From Colius striatus (lineage: Eukaryota; Chordata; Aves; Coliiformes; Coliidae), in assembly GCF_028858725.1 (NCBI RefSeq), contig NC_084759.1, positions 135,762,171 through 135,826,170 on the forward strand: DNA of 64,000 nt. Direction: 5' to 3'. The position numbers were made by a program, and so were the translations under genes. The notes beneath the pieces are model-generated. The model searched no databases. It had not been told where the DNA came from and saw only the letters and a program-made list of their open reading frames with translations. Each line of letters opens with the position of its first letter. Position 1 is the stretch's first letter. Shown one piece after another: positions 34,080-59,992 of the stretch.

Positions 34080-35665
34080 TTGTGGATTTTGCATGTGTGT
34101 CTGGGTGTATGGAGATGGAAGAAAAGGTTGTCTTTTTGATTTCATCTATACCATGTGGAATTTCTGTGCTCTGGGCTGATATTGGACAACTCAGACTATT
34201 CTTGTGACAGGACTAAACCAGGAACAGGTTAATTTTCTCCCATTGAACTTGACAAGGCACTCATATAGTTTAGTCTCATTTACAAATTTTGGCTTTTAGA
34301 TGCATAGTAGTGAGAAACAAAAAAGATGTTTAGGTGTCTAATTTCAGTGTGAGTGCCTGAGAGTTAGACACTAAACATGGAACTCATCTCACCTAGGATT
34401 AGATGACAGATTCTTGATTGCTTATTTCTCTGTCCATTGCCTAGTCTCCCTATATGACATCTGGAGAGAAAAATACATTTTCAGGTGATAATTCTTTTCA
34501 TCCTAAAACAGATACAGTTGTATAAGACAGTGGGAACTCATTCCCCTCTGGATATGACTATCTCACCCCATGGAGAAGCAGACAGTCTATATGATTGTTA
34601 TCGGCTTAAGTGATTATCACACAGGTAGAATTAGAGAAGTGTACTCCTGCTGCTACACATACTATGCTACACTTGGAAATGAATCTTTGAAAATTTCATG
34701 CTATATCTTTCTCTTTTTTACTTGCCTTTGAAAAACATTTTCAGCCTGTAATATTTTTGCATGTATCTACTTTGTGTTATTATGTATAGCAGGAGAATAC
34801 GATAAAAGGGTGCTATGACAAGTATCTTGTAGAAGTCATCCCCATCATTTTTATTAGACCTGGTAGAACTCACACAGTCCTTCTCCCACATCCCTTATCA
34901 TCTCTAACTGTAATTCCAGTAGTTGTCATAGTTGAGCACTGCTATGCTGGATTCTGGGATAAAGGTATAGTGTAAGGAAAGATGAATGAAAGTTGCCTTT
35001 ATCAACTCTGAAATCTGACATCTGTATACAAAATACAGGTATTTTTTTTTTGTTGTTATTTGCACCATCTGTAATACATTCTGCAGAAAAAGTATAGACA
35101 TAAAAGGATGCATTCACTCTTAAAGAAAATCCTTAAGAAAATCCATATAATCTGTTTATTCAGGCAAGATATATAGTACAATTACCCCCTTTTCAAAAAA
35201 CCATTCAACTGCTAAGAGTCCAAACCCTCACACTCCAGTTTCTAAAGTTTCATAACTCAAAGCTGTGAGATTTTTAACAAAAGCTCTGTTCAAGTTTCCA
35301 GGAACAAAAAAGGACTTCACTTTCATAAAAAAGACAAACCTCAAATATTTAAAAAATTATTCTTGTCACACTTTGTGTTGTAACTGCTGATGAACTAATT
35401 TATGCCTCCTCCCAATTATCTTAGAGTTAGGAAGACATATGAGAGTGTGTTATGTGTTAAGTAATGTATTGCTTCTCACTCCAGCTGCAGTTAAAAAGGA
35501 ACTCCATCTGCAAAATTCAGATCCAAATTTGGTCTGTAGATGTATCAACATCCAGCAGATGTTTCAAACTAAAGGTTGGGGTTTTTTTGTCTTACTGTGA
35601 CACAGATTCTATGAGCCACGAGCAATCAACTGTTCTGTCAACTATTTTTTTCTCTGCAGGTTAAA
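34080..35665. other. Intergenic stretch, nothing recognised
   Basis: About 1.6 kb of AT-rich sequence between two CR1 copies. It has only short open frames of no recognisable family and a short T run near 35041. Confidence 0.6.
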
Positions 35666-35668
35666 TTA

Positions 35669-37242
35669 CAGAATCACAGAATCTCAAGAGCTGGAAGAGA
35701 CCTTAAAAGATAATCTACTCCAACCCCCCCATCAGAGCAGGACCACCTAGAATAGGTCACACAGGAACTTGCCCAGGCGGGTTTTGAATGTCTCCAGAGA
35801 AGGAGATTCCACAACCCATCTGGGCAGCCTGTTCCAACACTCCATCACCCTCACAGTGAAGAAATTCTTCCTTGTATTTCTTTGGAACCTCTTATGTTCC
35901 AGCTTGTACCCATCACCCCTTTTGTCCTTATCACTGGAAATCATTGAGAAGAGCCTGGCTCTGTCCTCCTGACATCCACCCTTTTTGTATTTGTAAACAT
36001 TAATAAGATCACTCCTCAGTCTCCTTTTTTCCAAGCTGAAGAGCCTCAGCTCCCTCAGCCTTTCATCATAAGGGAGATGCTCCACTCCTTTCATCATCTT
36101 TGTGGCCCTGCACTGAACTCTCTCCAGCAGCTCCCTGTCCTTCCTGAACTGAGGGGCCCAGAACTGGACACAATATTCCAGATATGGTCTCATGAGGGCA
36201 GAGTAGAGGAGTAGAATCTCTCTCGTTCTACTGCCCACATCCATTCTAATACACCCCAGGATGCCATTGACCTTCTTGGCCACAAGGGCACATTGCTGGC
36301 TCATGGTCATCCTGCTGTTCATCAGGACCCCCACGTCCCTTTCCCCTACACTGTCTGACAGTTCATTCCCCAACCTGTACTGGTACATGAGGTTATTCTT
36401 TCCCAGATAAAGGCTCTACACTTGCCCTTGTTGAATTTCATTAGACCTCTCTCTGTCCAACCCTCTAGACTGTCCAGGTGTGCTTGAAGGGCAGCACAGC
36501 CTTCTGGTGTGTCAGCCACTCCCCCTAGTTTACTATCATCAGCAAACTTTCTGACAGTACCCTCTGTTCCCTCAGCAAGGTCATTAATGAATATATTGAA
36601 CATTACTGGTCCCAGCACCCACCCCTAAGGGGACTCCACTAGATACAGGCTTCCAACTAGACCCTGCCCCATTGATCACAACTCTCTGCCTTCTTCCCTT
36701 CAACCAGTTAACAATCCACCTCACTACCTGATCATGCCATTCACACTTTCTCAGTTTTGCTGTGAGGATGCTGTGGGAGACAGTATCAAATGCTTTACTG
36801 AAATCCAGATAAACCATATTCCCTGCACAACCACCATCTAACCACCTGGTTACATCTTCATAAAGGCTATCAGGTTGGTCAAACATGACTTCTCTTTGGT
36901 AAAGCCATGTTGACTGCTTCCAATGATCCTCTTGTCCTTTAAATGCCTGGAGACAGCACCAGGATAAGTCGTTCCATCACCTTTCCAGGGATGGAGATGA
37001 GGCTGACAGGTCTGTAGTTACCCAGGTCCTCCTTCATGCCCTTTCTGAAGACTGGAGTGACATTTGCTTTCCTCTGGTCCTCAGGCACTTCTCCTATTCT
37101 CCATGACTTACTGAAAATGATGGAGAGTGGTCTAGCAACGATGTCTGCCAGCTCCTTCAGCATCTATGGGTGCATCCCATTGGGGCCCATGGATTTATTC
37201 ACATCCAGACTGCTCAACTGATCCTTAACCCAGTCCTCATCG
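35669..37242 (-). mobile_element. CR1 LINE, longest copy, inactive ORF2 C-terminal part
   Basis: About 1.57 kb on the minus strand, with its 3' end at 35669 (CAGAATCACAGAATCTC). Broken frames cover the reverse-transcriptase domain: VSLISIPGKVMERLIL, then YLDFSKAFDTVSHSIL, then the catalytic FADDSKLGG segment, followed by the CR1 C-terminal part ([50 protein letters not shown]). The pieces lie in different frames with several stops, and the endonuclease domain is missing, so it cannot move by itself. The last 213 codons (35747-36388) remain open, suggesting moderate age. Confidence 0.95.
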
Positions 37243-37339
37243 ATCAAACAAAATCTGGGTGAAATCAATCAAAATTCCATAGTTGAAACTGTTTAGAAAA
37301 AAAAATCAAAACAAACAATAAAATAATTTGTTATTATAG

Positions 37340-38496
37340 TGTAGTAGTTTTGTCTGGGACAGGTTTTTGGTAGTGGGGAAAGCTACAGGGGTGGCTTCTT
37401 TAAACAAAGAGCTGCCAGAAGCCTTCCCTGTAGCTGATGGGGACAATGCCAGTCAATTCTAAGATAGACCCACACCTGACCCAAGCCCTGGCCAAATAGT
37501 GATAGAGGTAACACTTCTGTGAATAATGTATTTGAGAAGGGGAAGAAGTTGTTGCATAGTTGTAAAACTGCAGCAGAAGCAGGGAGTGAGAATGTGAAAG
37601 CATCTCCACAGACACCAAAGTCAGTGGAGAAGGAGAGGGAGGAGGGTGCTTAGGCCCTTAAAGAAGGACTCCTCTGTGACCTGTGGTTAGGACAATGGTG
37701 AGGCAGGTTGTCCCCCTGCAGGCCATGGAAGCCACCGGGGAGCAGAGATCCATTCACAGCCCATGGAGGACCCCACGCCGAAGCGGGTGGATGCCAGAAG
37801 GAGGCTGTGACTCTCTGAGAAGCTCACCCTGGACCAAGTTCCTGGAAGGACGTGGGACCCTGTCGGCAGAGAGGAGCCTAAGCCAGAGCAGGTTTGCTGT
37901 CAAGACTTGTGATCCCGTGAGGGACTCACACTGGAGCAGTCAGTACCTGAAGGACTGTTCTCCCCGTGGATGACCCACGTTGGGGTAGGGTGTTAGGAGC
38001 TGCCCCTGTGGGAGGCCCCATGCTGGAGCAGTTGTAAAGAACTGTAGCCTATGCGAAGGACCCACGCTGAAGGGGGTGAGGGACTGTCTGCCATGGGAGG
38101 GACTCCACAGTGTAGCAATGGGAAGTGTGATGAGGTCTCCCCCTGAGAAGAAGCAGCAGCAAAGTCCATCTGTAATGAACTGACTGCAACCTTCATCCCC
38201 AATCCCCTGTGCCACTGTGGGGTAAGGAAGGGGAGTCCCGGGAAGAGGGAAGGGTAGGGGGAGGTGTTTTAAGATTCAGTTTTATTTCTCATCTCCTTGT
38301 TCTTATTGTTCCTTTAATAAATCAAACCTTTTTCTCCCTAAGTTGAATCTGTTTTGCCCATGACGCTAATTGCTGAGCGATTTCTCTGTCCTTATCTTGA
38401 ATCACAAACTACTCGTTATATTTCTCTCTCTCTCCTGTCCAGTCTGAGAGGGGAAGTGATATTATAACTTGGTGGACAGATGGCTAAACCACCACA
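37340..38496 (+). mobile_element. Solo LTR of an endogenous retrovirus
   Basis: About 1,157 bp from TGTAGTAGTTTTGTCTGGGA to AACCACCACA, so it has TG...CA ends. The flanking 5-mers TATAG and TACAG (37335-37339 and 38497-38501) look like a target-site duplication with one change. AATAAA at 38316-38321 gives plus orientation. The centre holds degenerate repeats of a GACCCACGCTGGAGCAG-like unit, typical of a widespread bird LTR that I recognise from memory. No gag, pol or env and no partner LTR lie nearby, so it is probably the product of LTR-LTR recombination. Confidence 0.75.
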
Positions 38497-38544
38497 TACA
38501 GATATTTTGAATGTTCTATGTCTTCATTAACAAAATAATTCTTG

Positions 38545-38807
38545 AGAATCATAGAATGGTAGGGGTTGGAAGGGACCTTTAGAGATTGTCTAGTCCAACG
38601 TCCCCACAGAAGCAGGTTCACCTAGATCATGTCCAGGCAGGTCTTTAAGACCTCCAAGGAAGGAGACTCCACAACCCTCTGGGCAGCCTGTTCCACTGCT
38701 CTGTCACCCTCACAGTGAAATAGTTTTTTCTTATATTTAAGTGGAACTTTTTGTGTTCCAGCTTCATCCCATTACCCCTTGTCCTGTTGCTAGCTACTAT
38801 AGAAAAA
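38545..38807 (-). mobile_element. CR1 LINE 3' fragment, minus strand
   Basis: It starts GAATCATAGAATGGTAGGGG TTGG, then ACCTAGATCATGTCCAGGC, CTCTGGGCAGCCTGTTCCA and CACAGTGAAATAGTTTTTTC, ending near CCTGTTGCTAGCTACTATAG. About 260 bp of the 3' untranslated end, next to the solo LTR. Confidence 0.93.
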
Positions 38808-41800
38808 ACCCCACAACCAGCATAGTACTACCTCTGGTGAGCTTACTGAAAAATTAAAACTTATCACAAATTTTCTAAGGCTGTATGTCTCCACAAATAT
38901 ATATTCAAGGATGACTTGCCTTCCCAGCAGCAATTTATGAGTGAAATGTGGCCCACATGCCTGTTTCAGTAGTCAGCAATGATTATTTACTAACTGATGA
39001 GCTCAAGTGTGAGAACCATCTTTCAAAAATTTCCATTGTATTGAAAGAGGAAGATTGTACATGCAGACCTGAGCTCTGTAAAACTCTCAGCAGCTGTGTT
39101 GAGGCAAGTGACCCTATGGAAATGTAATACAAAATAACTCTGGTCTGAGGAAATGGTTAGCTAAACACAGGGGCACTAGAGCGACAAGAATTTCCTGACT
39201 CTATTGGCTGTTGTGCAAGCAACAGGGAGTGGGAAGTAGATTTCCTAACAGTGCAAATTACAAAGGTAGTATCAGGAGACTCTGATCTCTGCCTGATCTT
39301 TTGTACAGTCTTCTGCAATTCACATGCTCATAGAGAAATTATTAAGAGGACTATTTATCTGACCCCACAAAATTATGTTCAGGCTTTGCATGCGCTTTCT
39401 ATCTAGGGCTTGCTCTCTGGGTCAGCAGCCAACAATGAGACTGGAAATAGGAATCAGTCCAAACAAAAACACTTTACTGTACTTGCTTCCCATCCAGCTT
39501 GAGGCCTAGATAAAAGGTTATTTACATTGAAAGGGAGACATGCTTGCATGAGGGATTCATTTCACTTGAAGGGAAACAACCATCTGTGCTACACCTGTAG
39601 GTCTCGCTCTGTGAGGAATAGGAACTCCAATTCAATATAACTGTAAAAGAAGCAAAACCCACAGTAATTAGAAACTGCAAGCAGTAATAGCATAACGGCA
39701 TCTGCAGAAATTATTTAATATGCAATAATCATAGATAACTATCTAGAAATCTATCTACACAAAAAAATAGCTGGTGATTTTACCCAGTTTTCCAAGGACA
39801 CAATTCAACGTCATTTTTAGAGTAAAAAGGCTAATTTGAGCAGAGTTCTTACTGCACCTCTGATGATGATCTTCTCTGTTGGTTACTACTTGCTTCTGTA
39901 CCACATGGTGTTAATATTGCAACAATAATGGCACTAGACGGGACTGCTCCCACCAGCTGCCAGAATGGCATGCGAATAGTACTTTGGGTTGCTAATTCTG
40001 AGTTACATGGGGTTACACCAGGCTATCTTACAGCAGCAGTTTCAGAAGACATAGTAGACTATGAGCTGTATGAATCTATAATTAAATCTACTGCTTTAGA
40101 TAGGGGAAGGTATAAATTGCTTTAGAATAGGTACAAATAAAGCAAGCTCTGTTCTCAATAGACTACTATTTCAAATTGTGGATTTCTCTTCTACTGAGAA
40201 GCAATATGTGAAGCCTTACACTTGGCAGACCAAAACCGTTAGCAGCAGGCAGTGATATTCAGTGTCAGGCAAAAAGAAGGCACTATATGCACATTCCATT
40301 GCAATAATTTGTTAAAGTGTAAAATAAACATGCATTTCATAAATAGTTTTGACACATATTGTAGGCAAACAGAGGCAGCAGATTGAGGATGTTTATGGAT
40401 TTGGTCAGATAAACTGTTCAATGACCCACTGCACAAATAAAATGAGTAAGCTGGCTGCTAAAGTTATAGAGATTTATAACAAAAAAAATATTGAGTGTTA
40501 TAAGCACAATGCGAATGGAAACATATATGTGTGTAAGCACCAGATGAGATAGCAGAACAAGGGGTAAAAGAATAGCCTGTACTGATAAGGAACTCCATTC
40601 TCTGACACTGTTGCCAGAGGACTGTTCTCAGTAGTAAAAATGAGCAATGAGATATTTAGGTTAAGCCCACAAAACCCACAGTCTAAGACCACAGGCCATG
40701 ATGACTTCTCCGCAGAAGATGCTGCATCCTCACAAGAAGACAATGGCAACAAGGCTGCACTATATGAAAAAACATACCTCTTTTCCCATTGGCCTGTTGG
40801 AATAAAACAGACATCATTTCAAAAAGACAAGAAAAAATAGGCAAAACCAGCATCTTTGCCTAAGATTTGCAGAGGCTGAAGCAAGACAGAGTCTGAAACA
40901 AAGATTGTCTTATAACAAACTGTGCTTCCTAAGGGGTATCAAGGATATGTCAAAAACCAAGTTCATTGTTGTCAATCAAGAACTACTTCAGAGAAATGAT
41001 AAACGTGTGACAGTACCCTTTGCTATTTATGCTGCACACAAGTAATCCTTGCCAGGGAGAGACACATAGGTGTTGTAATTGTGATATGAGACTATGAGTA
41101 TACTTGAGGGAATGTTAGTGCATAATATCAACTTACATAGAGATTTTGTAAATAGATAAAAAGTTCTCTTAGTAATGATGAATTTTCCTTTTTAAAAAAA
41201 ACCACAAACACCTATTATTCACAGGTAACTTGACTCTTTAACTCCCTATTGTAACCTTCTCTGAGACTTGTGTATGATAGTGTGTTTGGTGTTCCCCTCT
41301 GTCTGTCTTCTTTGTTCAGTTGTCTTGCTTGTAAATAAGAATTTTTTATAAAATAAAAAGAAAGGGAGATGGAAAGGACTTAACCATATCTAGAACAAAT
41401 CCTAATACTATCTCAGTGTCATCTGACAATGAGGGAGATGTCACATCCTCCCTGAACAATGCAGGGGCTATCACCCTTCCAATTACCATTTCCAATAGCT
41501 GGCCTGGATATCTTGCAATGTAACTCAAGCCTGTAACTTCTTGTCCTTTCACAATAAAAATTGTGAAAAGCCACCAACTACACGAAGAAAATATCAGTCC
41601 CTGTACTCAGTCCCTCGAGTGGCAGGGAACTTCTGAGGAAGGTTTTAGGGAGGATCACAACTAAATCACACTACAGCAGAAAATTTAAAATACAACAATC
41701 AAGGTAACAAAGATCTTTGCAAGTCTGAACCAGGGAAAAATTTCCTTCTGCTTGCACATCTGGCTAAAAGCTTGTCCATGTAATCAGGATACACTAACCT

Positions 41801-44800
41801 GAAAAAGCTGAGTATTATGGGATATTATGGGATAACTCACGCTGCTAAACTAACGTTCCAGCTGGGGAAAGCTGCTGATGTACCCTCTCTGAGGGCAAGA
41901 CAAAGTTTAGGTGCCTTCAACTTCTCTCTAAAGGTACCTTCTGAAGGATACTTGAACTATATACATTGGCTATGCAAAGAACCTGAGGTATTCAGGGTTC
42001 CAATTTATTGCCTCATTTAGAAGTCTGGATTTAGGTAGGATGAATCTAAGTCATGGTATCAAAAATGATGTATAAGTGTAAACATCTCCAACATTGCCTT
42101 GATTTACAAAGTTGTTTGGATTCTTTTATGGTAAAAATTAAATACAACTCAGTGTTGTTATTACAAGAATTAATAATTATTTTATAGCCAGACAGGTAAA
42201 GTCAACACCATTTGTCAAATAATGTAATGGTCTTGGTAATAATAACACAGATTTCATTTCATCAGTTTGAAATTACTCTTAAATACATATATTTCAGTTC
42301 TGTCTGATTTATTCTGTGTACAAGAGATTGCCAAAGGGAAAACAATCCATCTAGCAGGCATTGAATTAAACACAGTGCATTTCAGTACGCTGAAGCAAAG
42401 TAGTTTGCTCCATTTCAGTTCTACAGAAAGTCCAAGTAACACATCAGGTCAAGTGTAAGCTCTAAGCAATCGTACTCCTTCCTGTATGCTTTTAAGAAAT
42501 GTCAGACCCTTGAACACTTCCTTGGATTTTCTTATAAACATATATTAACCTTTATTCACCTAACTCTCCTGTATGGACAGACTATATTAGCCAAAGACTT
42601 GTACGAAGCTTCCAAAGCCAGGAATGGGTAATTTGCTAGACTTTTCCAGGTCTGTTCTTTATTTCCTTTACAGTAGTGTGACACTGGGATAACTCCGTGG
42701 ATTTCACTGGAGATATCCATGGTTCAGGGCAAGAAATGGAGACCTGGATCTCCGACCTTTCCTGTTGCTGCAGAGAGGCCTAGAACGAATAACTCCTGGT
42801 CCACCTAGACGTAGTGTAACCCTGAGGCTTCCACTACATGCTTCCATTGAGTCTTTCTTATCTATTTCTCCAGTACTCATTAAGTTAGATATGTTGTAGA
42901 AAAAGATAGGACCCCACAACTGGACACACTGTTACTTATGGAGCCCTAGTAACATAAACCAAGTTAGACACATACGAAATAAATTCTGTCTGCAGGTTCC
43001 ATCAATGGCAGTTTTACCATTGTTTTGCAAGGTGTTTGACTTTGACTAACACATCATGAGGTCCTGCTCATGAAGCTCCAATGTGAGCTTCAGAGAATCA
43101 CTGTTATATACTTTTCCCATCTTAAAACCTACAATGAGTGTTGTGACCAGCGTGAAGGTCAGAAGGGGCAGAGCAGATCTCAAGACTGGCAATTTGAGAG
43201 ATGAAAGGGCAGTGTAGATCTCCTGAATGGCAATTCAGAGAGAGTTGGTTTGAAAGCAGATCCCAGACAGCAAAGTTTCTTGTTCAGCTATGCCTGATAC
43301 ATTAATAACAGTTACACACTGAATAACACTTCTTTAATAAATAGCCTAAGTTCTGTGATGTGGTTCAGGTTAGTAGATTATAACCTTTGAACAGTGACCA
43401 CAGTAAGACGTCAGTACAGCCCTGTTGAATGCCTCCAGGTTTGTTCCTTTGCTCTTAACATGCAGATTTCAATGAATGGACTTCTTTCTTGAAAGAAACT
43501 ACAATGTAATACTTTACGGCAACTGAATAGGGGCCGGAATGGAAATTCACAGGTTTCACTATCCCAAATGGAATCATATGGCATGGAACATGTTTTTAAA
43601 ATAGATTTATTTCCACTAAGTTTACTAGCATACCAGTATTTCCTTGAAATGAGCTAGTTTGGCCCTACTTTTCAGGGACAGTTGGGCATGATAGGACTAG
43701 GGGCAGACAGACTGTACAGTCATAAGACCTTCACCATGTTACATGATGTGGGAATGTGTGCTGCACTACCTAGTGCTGATTAGAGAGCTGAAACCCTTTC
43801 CTCCATGCTGGGAAACCTGTGCCTGCAGGCCACTTCATGATTGCACAAACCAGAGTACATGTTCCAAAGAAGCGGAAAGCATTATATTCTGTGTTTTGTT
43901 CTCTGCTGCTCTATTATTAGAATAGCAAATGTTCTTATCTCACTGAGTGCTGTTGCCCACCCAGCCACTTCAGGAGCAAGACGTCAGTACAAATACGGAA
44001 GAAACAAGTCAGAATGTATTTAGGTGAGTAAACTAGCTCAGAGAAGAGTTTCATCCTGAGATACTGAAGCAGGTGGCAGACAAAATCCCAGAAGCAGCAC
44101 TTCCTGGTCCTTCCTGTGCCAAAACAGGGGGAAAGGAATAGCCTGGGAACTATCTGCTGTGTCTGCTTTAGCAAGTAGTGTGACACAGTAACAGTTTATA
44201 TGCTTTAAGACTCAGTTCAGAAGTGCACTCTCAATCTGATCTAATATTTTGATACCAGATGTATTTGAACCATTAGTTGAACACTTGATCTAGGGGGGAA
44301 AGAAAAAAGGAGCTGTGATAAGACAAAAAGTTTTTGCACATACATAAAAGAAATCAAAGTAATTAATAGCAGTCAATAATAACTTACCCAGAACATGTCA
44401 AATCAATACAATTTCACTCTACAAAACCAGACTTGTGGCTAGAGAAAGATGGGGTAGATATGTATCTTAAGCTTAGTAAAACTCTTGGCAAGGTCTCATG
44501 TAGCTTTCATGTAAATAAACAAGAGGAATGTGGTTTACATGAAAATATTTTAGGGTGGGAACACATCTGGTTGCTGTAGGAATAAATGCAAGATACTGCA
44601 TTTGAGCAGAAACAGCCCAATACAAAGACAGAGGATGAGAGTATCTAACAATGTAACAGTTCCTCTTGAAACAAATCCTAGGTCATAGTGAACTACTGGC
44701 TGAACTATGTCAATGTTGTGCAAGAAAAGGTAAATTATACAGAAATGTATAAATTCTGCTTTGCAATATTCTTTTTAACTTCGATGACTATATTATAAGC

Positions 44801-46600
44801 AGCCCAGAAGAGCACAATGGCAATGACTGCAAGTCTGGAAGATATGAACTAGGAAAAAGACTGAACTCACGGGTAGGATCTGAAAAGTCTTAAGAGTTGA
44901 GACAGTGCCTGTTTTCAAATACACATATTCCTGCTGAAGAAACATAGGAAATTATCTATTTTCTAGATCTGTTTTGGATAGCACAGGGGATTAATAGACT
45001 TATATTACAGAAGATTCAGTAAAGATTAGGAAAAGCCTTACTATCAGACAGATCTCTAGATTGCCTGGACAGCTTATGCAGTCAATATTACTGACAGCCT
45101 TTAGGACATGTCTATGAAGAAGGACATAGGTATTTATGATACTTGCTTGAGGACCATTTCTGCCCTATGTGTAAAAGATTTGCTTTCGATGTGAAGGGAA
45201 AAAAATCCAAGCAACTAAACAGGTTTTAATTATGCACAGACTTATTAAGAAAAAAGTGTCATATAGATCTGTGATGTATGCCAGGCCTTCTAATGTCATT
45301 TCTTTTCTTTGCAACTGAAAGTTGAATCCAGACTCAGCTCCCTGCTTGGGATATTCTTGGACTATGAGAAAATACTGAAGTAAATTACACAGCTGAAATA
45401 CTATTATTGATAAATCATCCTGTTTGCACAATGTGATGAATCCCAATATAAATGGTTTTAACCCATTGCTACTTAACAGGTATGTATTTTGAATATTGTA
45501 ACAATTATCTACCGAACTCTGAAAGAGATTTAATACAGCATATGATTTCTCATTCTTCAGTTGTTAAAGCCTCCTATACTTTCTTTATAACATTAAGTGC
45601 TATACCGGTGCCATCTCTGGCTACTTTAAAAGAATTCCTCAGAGGACTGTGCAAAACCATGATTTAATGTCAGTCCATAAAACTGACCTCAAAAAGGCTT
45701 CTCTCTTTCAACAAAACTGACCTTTACTTGCTACTGAAGTATACCACATACTTGTTGTTTTTGCCCAGAAATTTGGCAGGCACTTGATATTCCTTTTTTT
45801 TTTTTTATTACATCTGTGTCTAAAAGAGTTGTGCCAGCTTTCACAGTTACTACTGACAGCATTTAGAACCTCCTGGAGATTCCTGACTGTATGCAGAGCT
45901 GGTAGCTCTCAGAAAAACCAACAGACTTTGCACAGATGTCAACCTTGTTCAGTTGTATTTTGTTGAACTTGGGTATGTTGCAGGCACAGCAATCCCTGAC
46001 AGAGGTTTAGTGTTTAACAGGTAGGAGCTTAGATGCAACAAAGGCTTGAAACTAGAGTTAAAAAAAAAATCAAAATTAAATACAAGGGAAAGGGTCTGAA
46101 GGAAATATAGGACTTAGCAGCTTAAGGCTACCAATTTCAGTCTCACCTGATGGGTGCTGCATTCATCTGCATAGCAGGAGAGCAAGCTATCTGTCTTTGC
46201 TAGGTTTCTTTGAACAGATGTCCACTTCAGAAAGAAAAAAATAGACCCTCCTCAACCATTATTCTTAAATGCCTGCCTACAGCTGAATGTAACTGGGAGT
46301 GTTTCCTTTGGCAGTAGTAGATGTCTTCAACGCATCTTATATAACCTGAGGACAACTTCAGTGAGTGGCACGTAATATCTTTCCATTGCAGACTGAGACT
46401 CTAAATCTTCAGGAGCAATTTTCTGATGCTGTTCAGTGCCCCCGAAATTCCTTTTCCCAAATTACATTAAAAACCAAATGCCTGTACAGCCTCATAATGG
46501 TAGCGTTTTGCTTTACTTTATCCATCTGACTTCTATAGGTTAAGTCTGTATAACTTAACATCGAGTGGTTTTATGCTTTAACATAACATCAAAAGGCAGA
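38808..46600. other. Long intergenic stretch, no gene recognised
   Basis: About 7.8 kb between the CR1/LTR cluster and the CMAS promoter. I see only short open frames (the longest under 100 codons) without recognisable domains, scattered A and T runs, and a doubled decamer (ATTATGGGAT at about 41814-41833). The stretch 40560-41570 has a faint retroelement look: A-rich, several AATAAA-like signals near 41350. No ends or coding remains can be defined. Confidence 0.55.
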
Positions 46601-46802
46601 AAAAAGAGTTTAGGAGGTGGAAAACGCGATGCGGGGAGAATGCGGGCAGGTTTCGCTTCTCTCACAAGGGCTCGATGCGGCCTCTCTGCCCTCTGCCGGG
46701 CAGGACATGACGCACGAGAAACCACTGAAGCCTAAGGATTTGTGTTGTGGCCTAATGCAAAAAAAATAAATACAGAATGCAGTGGTGTGGTGCTTGTGAA
46801 AT

Positions 46803-47014
46803 TCATAAGAAAAAACTCTTTCACTGTGAGGGTGATGGAGCACTGGCACAGGCTGCCCAGGGAGGGTGTAGTCTCCTTACTTGGAGGTCTTCAAGACCCG
46901 TCTGGACACATTCCTGTGCGACCTGATCTACGTGGACCTGCTTCTGCAAGGGTTGGACTGGATGATCTCTTAAGGTTTCTTCCAACCCCTACCATTCTAT
47001 GATTCTATGATTCT
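46803..47014 (+). mobile_element. CR1 LINE 3' tail inside the CMAS CpG-rich promoter region
   Basis: From AAAAAACTCTTTCACTGTGA GGGTGATGG, through GCACAGGCTGCCCAGGGAGG, GACCTGATCTACGTGGACC and GGTTGGACTGGATGATCTC, to ATTCTATGATTCTATGATTCT. This is about 210 bp of CR1 3' end. Its tail is intact and close to the consensus, so it is a fairly young insertion compared with other copies here. Confidence 0.93.
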
Positions 47015-47464
47015 AATTTAGACACAGGTTGCAGTGCCTGCACAGCTCCCGGCTGCACGGGCGCTCCCGTTCCACAGCTAATCGCCCTAAAGCCGCGTCC
47101 TATGTGCCAGCAGGAAACGCTGCGGCACCTTTGGCTAGTTTGGGGCTTTTAAAGTATGCAGCAGTGATATCTAGCCACATCCGTGTCGCTCGGCACTACA
47201 CACTCCCCCTCTCCCTCCTTGAAAGCATTACCGAGGAGACACGGACTACTTCCCTCCTCCCGCCCTAGCCTTGGCTTTGGCGGGTACCCCGTGCCAAAAA
47301 GACGCCCTCTCGTCATAGGCAGTAGGCAGAGAAACCCCCTCCCAGCTTCCGCAAACTGAAACGTCCCTCGATACAACACCGCAAGCAACATCGTCTACCC
47401 GCAGCACGTCGCAAACGACCTCCCGCCCATGCCTCCCAGCACGCAGGCGCGGCAGCAGGCGGCG

Positions 47465-47473
47465 CCCCGCCCC
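47465..47473 (+). promoter_or_regulatory. GC box (SP-family site)
   Basis: CCCCGCCCC, a direct SP/KLF core match, 73-81 nt before the CMAS start codon and 9 nt before the ZNF143-type element. Confidence 0.5.
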
Positions 47474-47481
47474 AGAGGCGG

Positions 47482-47500
47482 ACTACACTTCCCAGCATGC
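47482..47500 (+). promoter_or_regulatory. ZNF143/Staf-type promoter element
   Basis: ACTACACTTCCCAGCATGC closely matches the long vertebrate promoter motif ACTACAATTCCCAGCATGC bound by ZNF143 (one difference in 19). It lies 46 nt upstream of the CMAS ATG, the usual place for this motif close to start sites in CpG-island promoters. Confidence 0.75.
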
Positions 47501-47542
47501 ACGTTGGGGACCGGCAAGGGCGCGTGGCCGGGAGCTGGCTGA

Positions 47543-59992
<12,450 letters not shown>

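Noticed and set aside
40560..41570. Possible LTR or retroelement remnant with AATAAA near 41350
   Set aside because: No terminal repeats, target duplication or coding remains could be shown; kept only as a remark.
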